Source of the DNA: Gamsiella multidivaricata
Lineage: Eukaryota; Mortierellomycota; Mortierellomycetes; Mortierellales; Mortierellaceae
Reading direction: 5' to 3'
Length of the DNA: 64,000 nt
NCBI RefSeq assembly: GCF_025024155.1
Contig: NW_026251827.1
Coordinates: 1 to 64,000, forward strand
Part shown: in pieces, positions 56,749-64,000 of the stretch
Layout of the letters: each line of letters starts with the position of its first letter
How positions within the stretch are numbered: the stretch's first letter is position 1
Notes under the pieces: model-generated
What the model was told of the DNA's origin: nothing
The model's database searches: none
Seen by the model: the letters and a program-made list of their open reading frames with translations, nothing else
Program-made: the position numbers and the translations under genes

Positions 56749-58679
56749 ATGCAGCAACAAGAAATAGTCCAGGCCCCAGAAATGGGGACATACCAGCCAC
56801 AGCAACAACATTATCATCATCAGCAACAACAGCATCCAGAGCCCGCGTTTCTCAACAAACCTGTGGACCTCAATAGAACCGAAACTAGCACAGTCGTCGG
56901 ACAGAGCAACGCCAACTACCAACCCCGTTCATTTGTATCGCGTCATCTAAAGACGATCCTCGCAGGATCCGTATTTCTGACTTTGGCGGCAACCGGTGCG
57001 TTAGTCGCACTCTTTATCGAGCGGCCATGGGACCACGGCAGGGATTCTTTACATGGTGGACTGGACAAGAGTGGCGGACACAAAGGTAGCCTCGATCGTT
57101 TTACAGAGACGTCGTCCGTCCAGATCTCGAGCATGATCTGTTGTAATAAGCTCACGCCTCCCTTAGATCAGCCGTTCAAGTATGGCACGGAACCGATCCG
57201 GGGACTGAACCTCGGAGGATGGTTGGTACTGGAGCCGTTTATTACGCCCTCGTTGTTTAATCCGTACATTAAGCAGAATGTGACGGAAGAGTATTCGTTG
57301 ACGAAGCTTTTGGGACCGGAACAGGCGCGCGAGCTGTTGGAGAGGCATTATTCGACATGGGTGACCGAGAACACGTTTAAGCGGATCCGGGATCTGGGAT
57401 TGAACCATGTAAGGATCCCACTCGGGTTCTGGGCCCTGGGGGACCTAGAGAAGGATGAGCCCTATGTACCGGACCTGGCGTTGGATTATCTGTTGCAGGG
57501 GCTCAGGTGGGCCGCGCAGTATGGGATCCGAGTGATGGTGGAGCTGCATGCCGCACCGGGTTCTCAGAACGGGTGGAATCATTCGGGGAAGATGGGGAAG
57601 ATTGGGTGGTTGGATGGAACGGCTGAGGGGGAGAAGAATGGACAGAGGACGATTGAGTATATGAAGAAGTTACTGAGGTTGTTGCAGGGGCCGGGCATGG
57701 ATCATGTGTCGCCATTGTTTGGGGTCTTGAACGAGCCTGCGATCTTTATGTTGGACAGGGATAGGATCAAGCAGTGGTACAAGGATGCGTTTGCGGAGAT
57801 GAGGGATATTACCGGCGCGGGAAAGGGGCCTTGGGCGGTGCTCCATGATGGGTTCTTGGGACTGAACCAATGGGAGGGCTTCATGCATGGAGCCGATCGT
57901 CTTGCTCTTGGTAAGAAGGCCATTGCTCTCGATGTTGATATCCATCGTTTACCATGTGTGCGTGGCGGAGGGGGAGAGAGTTTCTAGCCAGCTACTCATC
58001 ACTTCTTTTATGAGCTCATATCGAGCAGATGCCCACCAATACCTGATTTTCGACCAGAACCTGATCAGCATGTCGCGCCCGGAGCAGGTAAAGTTCCCTT
58101 GCGAGGTCTGGTCCCAGGATATGCAGCGCTCCGTCCTCAAGTTCGGTCCCACCCTCGTCGGCGAGTTCTCGTCCGCGACCAATGACTGTGCCACCTACCT
58201 CAACGGCATCGGTGCCGGCTATCGCTGGGATGGCACCTTCATGAACGAAAACGGCAAACCCGGGGAGGCCGCCTGCCAGCGCTCCAAGAACAACGATACC
58301 GATGGCTACTGCTCCTGTGATGCTCAGAACCGCATCGGCACCTATACACCCGAATACCGCCAGTTCCTGTCCGAGTTCACTCAGACCCAGATGGATGCCT
58401 TTGAGCAGGGTCTCGGATGGTTCTACTGGAACTTCAAAACTGAGACCAATCCTTTGTGGTCCTACTTTGACGGTGTCGATCAGGGGTAAGTTTTTGGTTT
58501 TTTGCCGCCGGCTATGTTCGCTTGATTGACAATGACATAGAGCTGACCGATTGGTTTATCTACAACATTCTGGGTTTGGTTCCAGATGGATCCCAGCGGA
58601 TGCCAACAACCGCCCAGGAGGATGTGCTGCTGTCGGTCACCCAATCACTCCGTATGCGGAGGGGGTCAAAAAGGACTAA
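56749..58679 (+). CDS. Membrane-anchored GH5 exo-beta-1,3-glucanase
   Basis: Four exons: 56749-57085, 57167-57910, 58029-58485, 58586-58679; 543 aa. A Gln/His-rich cytosolic tail is followed by a signal anchor at about residues 69-90 (ILAGSVFLTLAATGALVALF), so this is a type II membrane protein like fungal ExgD. The GH5 domain shows IRGLNLGGWLVLEPF, HVRIPLGFWAL, VMVELHAAPGSQNGWNHSG, the acid/base Glu in LNEPA and the nucleophile Glu in LVGEFSSA, and ends with GWFYWNFKTE. It trims beta-1,3-glucan at the cell surface. The 81-nt first intron has no stop and is a multiple of three, so its retention would add 27 residues to the stalk. A few exposed Cys in the C-terminal part probably form disulfides. 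Confidence 0.93.
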
Positions 58680-58806
58680 TGCCGTTCCACCTTCGATCTT
58701 CAATCTTCGACATGTATATTATCTACCCCCATATTTTTGGCTCCGCAATTTCCAACTGTTATACAACATTTATTTTTGCTACACGATATTAAATAATACG
58801 CGAAGA

Positions 58807-61800
58807 CTACCGTCTGTTGGGGTGCAAAAACGAATCCTCTAGCAACGCTGGTATCGTCATACGATCCTTCGCCTGGCGCGCTAGGCAGCCTTTCATAATC
58901 CGGATCAATTGCGGGTCCACCACAGCTGTTCCACGCGTGTCTGATGCTGCCACTTCATTATTATATGTCTTGGTCCCTGATGGTGTTCCTGCGCCTGTTT
59001 CTACTGTCCCCGTGAGAGTCGACTGATTCATAGTCCCTCCCATCTTCGTTGGGTTCCTCAGTGTGCCAGCATCACCCGTTCCTGCTGCTGTCATTCCTGG
59101 CTGTTGCTTGGGCTGTAAAGGCGAAGGTGTTGTTCTTGGGAATTCGATCTGATGGTCTGGGTTTGCGATCACGCTCATTTTCTGAAACACATTCACAATA
59201 TCCGAGAACGGTGTCTTGCCATACACCATCTGGTAGAGGATGCATCCCAGTGACCATACGTCTGATGCCCTGCCCAGCTTGCGACATCCCCCTCCTGTTG
59301 GGTTAGATGCAATGGCCTCTGGTGCCATGTAGTTGGCAGTCCCCAGGTGTCCTTCTCGTTGAATATTGGTTGTGTCGTTTGCGATGGCATTGGCGATCCC
59401 AAAGTCGATGAGCTTTAGGGATCCCTCCACAAGGAGAAAGTTGGCGGGCTTCAAGTCCGAGTGCACAATCTTTTCATCGTGGATCACTTGCACTGCTTCC
59501 AGCATCTAAAGAGATTCGAACGTAACAAGCGTAAATGACGATGGCTTTCTTATGATATTTAGAGACAAGACCGCAGTATTCCTGTAGTATGGACAGCCCG
59601 CGGCAGTTTACCTGTCGCCAGTAAAGTCCAATAAAGTGGATATCGAACTCCTGCTCCCTCTGGTTGAATAGCATGTGCGCGAGGTCGATTTCGCCGTACT
59701 CCATCAGCTACAAGAGAATATGGAGACATAAAGGACCGCGTCTTAATATCCTGATCCAAAAAAGTCCATGATTATGTAAATTCAACACCTCCACAGTCTT
59801 TAACATACCAAACTCAAGGATCCTTTGGTGTTATCGATCTCAGCATCCCACAAGCGAACAATCCTTGAATTGCCCGTCAGTCGCTGCAACAATCTGATCT
59901 CGTTTACGTAGCCGCTGATTGTCGCTTGGTCGGCTTTTTCAAACGACACCTTCTTAAGCGCAAAAATCCTGGAATTCGAAGCAAGCACCTTGTATACTTT
60001 CGAGCTGCCTCCTTTGCCCACTTGCGCCAGCCTGGTATAGGGTCTTTTGTTTATCTGTAGCATGTTAAATACATTGAATGAAACACGTAAATGGATCAGA
60101 TCAAAGTCGCTAACAGGCATAGCTGAAAAAAAAAAAAAAAGGCCGGCTTACTATCATGACCTGCCGGCCACCCAAATCTCCGCGGACAGGCCCCATTGGA
60201 GGCGAAAGCATAGCGGGTGATGTACTGGTCCCTGCTGAATCCTGTGGAAGACCAGCTCCAGACGTAAAAGGACCACCAGCTTGCTTTAAGGATCCCCCGT
60301 CACCATGTCGAAGGAGAGGATCCTGTTGCCCAGAAAATGGTCGCGGCATTGGTGGCGCCTTTGCAGACCCTACAGCCAAACTTTGAGCAATCGCCGCAAT
60401 TCCATCTGAAGGAGCTAGTTTCAGTATCGGTAATGGCCCGGGTATTGGTACTGATGTCGGTGTTAATCCATTGGACTGATGCGGCGCTGAAGAAGGCTGT
60501 AATGACCTCGAAATTAGAGGCGATCTGGACGGCACTGATGATTCCACTGCGGCCCTACTCTCCAAGATAGTTTTCGTGTTTTGAATTCGAGGCGATCTGT
60601 TCGTAGCTGTCGGCTCTTTTGAAGATTCAGCAGAGATTGGTATACTGTGCGCTCTCGACGCAACAGGCTCTGCGCTCGATTCCTTCGACAGTCCTGAAGA
60701 ATGGTCTGGAGAATGGTCTGGAGTAGTAGAGGGCGGAGATGCCGAAGACGTCGGTGTAGTGCGCGCGCTAGACCCTTTGCCATCCGAATGCGATCGAGCG
60801 AGTTGTGAGGCCTCATTGTCATATTTCGGCTTCTTACTCACTGATGCGGAGTCGTCGTAGTCGCGGTTACTTCCTTGACGCCCTCGCGTCAACCCTGTGG
60901 AGGCATCGTGCGTCAACGGGTCCTGTTGTATTGACGAATCCGTCGCCAAGGATACCCTTGATTCCTGTCGCTCCCTATCCATCCGCACATCTGCTCCATT
61001 CGGATTGTCACCGCCGTTGTTCGCTTCCGTCTTTGACTCCTCCGATTCATCTGGTTGAACAATAACCTCCCTCTGAGGGAGACCCCAATTGAGTGACTTT
61101 CGTGGCGTAAGTTTTGTGCTGGAAAGTGGGAGGGTGCGTGAGGTTCCTGGTGTCCATGGTAGATGGTTTTCTTTTCCTGGAGGGCTCTTGAACTTTGGTT
61201 GCGGCACGACGAACAACGGCTACCAACAATGATCAGTTATTAGATACCAATGTCAATAGCACTCTGCATAGGTGAATAGCGTTGAGGAAAAACTAGATGT
61301 CCATCATACCCTGACTTCAGCTGGAGAGGCGGATGCCTCCTCGAGGCCAGGCTTTTCTTGATCGGATACAGATAACCTGCGCAATCTGTGGAGGGAATCT
61401 TGCTGGGCTAGCCTCGAGGAGGATCGAAGTCTCTGTAAAGGCGTCGTATCAGTTACCGCGGCACTGTTGGTCGGGTCTGTCGAGAGAGGCGATGGTTTAT
61501 GGGTCTCCTTAGTTGAAGGTTGCTCTAGGACGACAGACGATCGTGGCCCCTGTTCCAATATGACTGCGGGTTGATTCTCCTGGTTGACGTGGTCGTTTTC
61601 AGGCGGTACATCGTTATTAATGTTGGTCGCGGTATTAGCAATGCTTGCGTTGGTGCCTTTACTCTTTGGTTTCAGATAAACTGGTCGTTTTGGCGGTCGT
61701 ATTGTAGTAGTTGCAAAGGGCACACTCGCTTCGCCAAAGTAATCCGCAAGATACGCCTCTTTTTCCTTTAGTTGCTCGACCTTGATGGGCCGCAGCTTTG

Positions 61801-61941
61801 GCGGTGGGAGGTTCCGTTTCTATAGATGGAGATAGAGGAGATATTAGGCTTTTGTCGTTCGTTTGAAAAGTGCTCACCAACAAAACGCGGCAGAGTCAGC
61901 CAAAAGGAGCACACCTTTTCCCGGGTCTCAAGGTCCGTCAT
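58807..61941 (-). CDS. MPS1: Mps1/TTK-type spindle checkpoint kinase
   Basis: Six exons: 61941-61915, 61819-61310, 61219-60152, 60054-59809, 59707-59612, 59505-58807; 881 aa. The first 535 residues are disordered, rich in Ser, Pro and Thr. The kinase domain starts at [20 protein letters not shown] (Gly loop), with ALKK lysine, [14 protein letters not shown] (the HSD in place of HRD typical of Mps1), DFGIANAI and [10 protein letters not shown]. The Mps1-like DTTNIQRE activation segment is present. An insertion of about 70 residues, rich in Thr and Gly, lies in the C-lobe. Mps1 acts at kinetochores and spindle pole bodies. It diverges from RNA1 and converges on the GH5 gene (127 bp between stop codons). 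Confidence 0.93.
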
Positions 61942-62591
61942 GGCTTGAGAGACGGAGTGTTTGGTGGATGCTTGAGGGGATAGAGATGCAGCGTGTTAAT
62001 CTGGAAGCCGTGATGCGTCGTTTGTTGGGGTAGGGTAGGGTAAGGATAGGTCGCGTTGTTGAATCCGGCTGAACAAGATGAACAATGAATCTGAACACGA
62101 GAAGGAAGTTGGTTTCTCGATGAGGCGAGGAGGAGAGTGTAAGAGGCTGATGGTGATGATAGTGATGATGTATAGGCGATGATACTGGTGATGCTGGAGG
62201 AGTGGATTACTTGAAGGGGGGAAGGGTATAGAAGCAATCGCAAAGGAGTGGAAGGCAGCAGTGTTGAAATGATGTGTGCGAGCAGCGGAAGGACAGAGGA
62301 GACAGAGGAGAGTGCGCGGGAGTGGTGTGCCTGGAAACAAAGAGAGTGTTCTGAGCTCAAATAAACATTTCTTATCCCGCTCAGCCACAGAGGCCCTTCT
62401 TTTTTCTTTTCTTTCATCTTACTCTTTAGCCCATCGACCCAACCCGTCCAATCATCCAACTCCATCCTCATCACTGCCACCCGGCACTGTAAGACATCCG
62501 CATCGAGCAACTTCAGCCTGTCTGCGGTTGGTTCTAGAAGGAAACCCCTGACAGCGCTCTTTCTTCTCCTGCCGCCCAATAGATTATAGTC
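61942..62591. other. Shared 650-bp divergent promoter of MPS1 and RNA1
   Basis: Contains ggtagggtagggtaagg at about 62028-62045 and a TTTTCTTTTCTTTC tract at about 62400. No TATA or coding signal is convincing. Confidence 0.5.
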
Positions 62592-63875
62592 ATGTCTAAG
62601 ACCACATTCACCATCGAAGGCCGAGGCCTCAAGCTCGATAGTGCTGCGGATGTCCAGGAGTTCATCGCCACTATCGAAGGCATGGACGAACTTGAAAATG
62701 TCATCCTCAGTGGAAACACCTTCGGCGTCGAGGCCTGCCGTGCCCTTGCTGCTGCCCTTGCTAAAAAACCTTTGTTGAAGGTACTCAGCCAATCACGGAC
62801 GACGCTGTGCCCTATATGGCTATATGGTGCAGCGCTGTATGCATATACAATAAAGAGATTAAACTAACACTATCTTCATCTATTCCTTTTATCTCTCGAA
62901 CAGCTCGCCCAATTCTCAGACATTTTTACTGGTCGTCTTCGCTCAGAGATTCCCGACTGCCTGGTCGCCTTTGGCGATGCCTTGAAGGACAAGAAGCACC
63001 TCGTGGAACTCAATTTGAGCGACAATGCTTTCGGAGCAGCCGGCGTCCATCCCTTGGTCGAATTCCTCACCACCAATAGAAACTTGCAGATCTTGAAGCT
63101 CAACAACAATGGATTGGGTGTCACTGGAGGCAAGGTCCTTGCCGAGGCTTTGATGACCGCACACCATAAGAACGTCGCCGAGGGCAAAAAGTCGTCGTTG
63201 CGCGTCGTCATTGCTGGACGCAACCGTCTCGAGAACGGCTCAAGCCCTGATCTGGCCAAGGCTTTTGCTGCTCATGGAACACTCACCCATGTCGCCATGC
63301 CCCAAAACGGAATTCGCATGGAGGGTATCGAAGCTCTGGCTGCCGGGTTGACCAAGTGCCCTGGACTCGAGATCTTGGATTTGCAGGACAACACCTTTAC
63401 CAAGCGTGGATGCCGTGCCTTTGCGGCTGCTCTTCCCGCCTGGAAGGAATTGAGGCGTCTCAATTTTGGCGAATGCTTGCTCTCCAACAGGGGCGCCATT
63501 TTGCTGTCGCATGCTCTCGCTCAGGGACATAATCCCAAGCTGGAGTCGATCGATTTTACTTATGCCGAGATGAGGGAAAACGCTGTCTTGGAGTTGGCCA
63601 GCGTCATTTCTGCACATCTCTCCAACTTGACCAAGCTGGAACTAAACGGTAACCAGGTTGAGGAGGATAGCGCCGCTATTGACGCTATCCGCGATGCACT
63701 CTCTCGACACGGCCACGAGGATGCTTTGGGTGATTTGGATGACATGGAGGAGCCTGACTCAGGTGAAGAAGAGGAAGAAGAGGAAGAAAAGGAAGAGGAG
63801 GGCGAAGAAGAGAAGGAGGAGGGAAAGAAAGTTGACGATGAGCTGGCTAGGCTCGCTGCCAAGTTGGAGGTATAG
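62592..63875 (+). CDS. RNA1: Ran GTPase-activating protein RanGAP/Rna1
   Basis: Two exons: 62592-62780 and 62904-63875; 386 aa. The intron joins PLLK to LAQFSDIFTGRL, the conserved RanGAP loop that carries an invariant arginine. About eleven RI-like LRRs are visible (LVELNLSDNAFG, LQILKLNNNGLG, THVAMPQNGIR, LEILDLQDNTF, LRRLNFGECLLS, LTKLELNGNQVE). The C-terminus is strongly acidic (Glu-rich run of about 25 residues), as in yeast Rna1, which contacts Ran. It stimulates GTP hydrolysis by Ran in the cytosol for nuclear transport. No SUMO-targeting domain as in animals. Confidence 0.96.
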
Positions 63876-64000
63876 ACCCTCATACCGTGAGCTCGTCCGC
63901 TAGATCTCGTACCAAGTCTTCGTCCCTTCTGGGTACTTCATATCTCTCACTTTTACATAGCTGCCATCACTAGAAACCCTCTTTTTTTCCGCCCCTTCGC

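Noticed and set aside
62028..62045. Telomere-like TAGGG repeats
   Set aside because: Only three imperfect units inside a gene-dense region, not a terminal or interstitial telomere array.
61938..62792. 284-codon ORF on the minus strand over the MPS1/RNA1 promoter and RNA1 exon 1
   Set aside because: Overlaps the confident RNA1 start in antisense; its sequence is low-complexity Ser/Leu/Pro with no family, and MPS1 already uses the ATG at 61941 in another frame.

Overview
This window is nuclear DNA from an intron-rich fungus. Almost every gene has yeast or filamentous-fungal orthologues (CTP synthase, eIF1, Snf4, Mgm1, Rna1, Mps1, Mtr3, CstF-64). Introns are mostly 80-130 nt with GTRAGT-like donors, a dynactin p25 gene is present, and long orphan F-box/LRR proteins occur. 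Together these suggest an early-diverging filamentous fungus, most like Mortierella and relatives (Mortierellomycotina). That placement is inferred from gene style only; no rRNA or other marker was available. All exon structures were worked out by hand from splice sites, phase continuity and family conservation; the exon lengths of each complete spliced model sum to a multiple of three.

Layout. 1-7 kb: the N-terminal half of an Mph1/FANCM helicase running off the left edge, a small ArsC/Spx-like protein, an F-box/LRR protein and an FAD monooxygenase. 7-17 kb: an accessory-looking block with two ZIP zinc-transporter paralogues (both minus), an intact secreted M14 carboxypeptidase-like gene beside one of them, a decayed partial copy of that M14 gene beside the other, and an orphan Gln-rich coiled-coil protein. 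17-21 kb: a second F-box-like protein and a 1.5 kb gene-poor stretch. 21-35 kb: a dense housekeeping block (WKF-domain nucleolar-type protein, exosome Mtr3, Snf4/AMPK gamma, Mgm1/OPA1, glyoxalase II, glycerate-kinase-like Tda10, dynactin p25). 36-44 kb: a small secreted cysteine-rich protein, CstF-64/Rna15, eIF1/SUI1 and a membrane coiled-coil protein, with long non-coding stretches. 45-56 kb: OPT oligopeptide transporter, DHA2-type MFS transporter, a Pro/Gln-rich protein with a cysteine-rich tail, a GNAT acetyltransferase and CTP synthase. 56-64 kb: membrane-anchored GH5 exo-beta-1,3-glucanase, Mps1 kinase and RanGAP (Rna1).

The most interesting observation is the ZIP/M14 block. The intact M14 protein keeps the zinc ligands (HxxE plus a distal His) but has lost the two key catalytic positions (Tyr248 and Glu270 equivalents). 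It is predicted to be secreted and sits beside a zinc importer, and a decayed M14 copy lies beside the second ZIP gene. This recalls, by analogy only, the Candida Pra1-Zrt1 secreted zinc-scavenger/importer pair, and it is offered as a testable hypothesis. Other points of note are two GC-AG introns, a 35-nt exon carrying the M14 zinc motif, a stop-free 3n intron in the GH5 gene, a tandem CTGAC branch-site microsatellite in SNF4, and candidate metal, heat-shock and MBF promoter elements.
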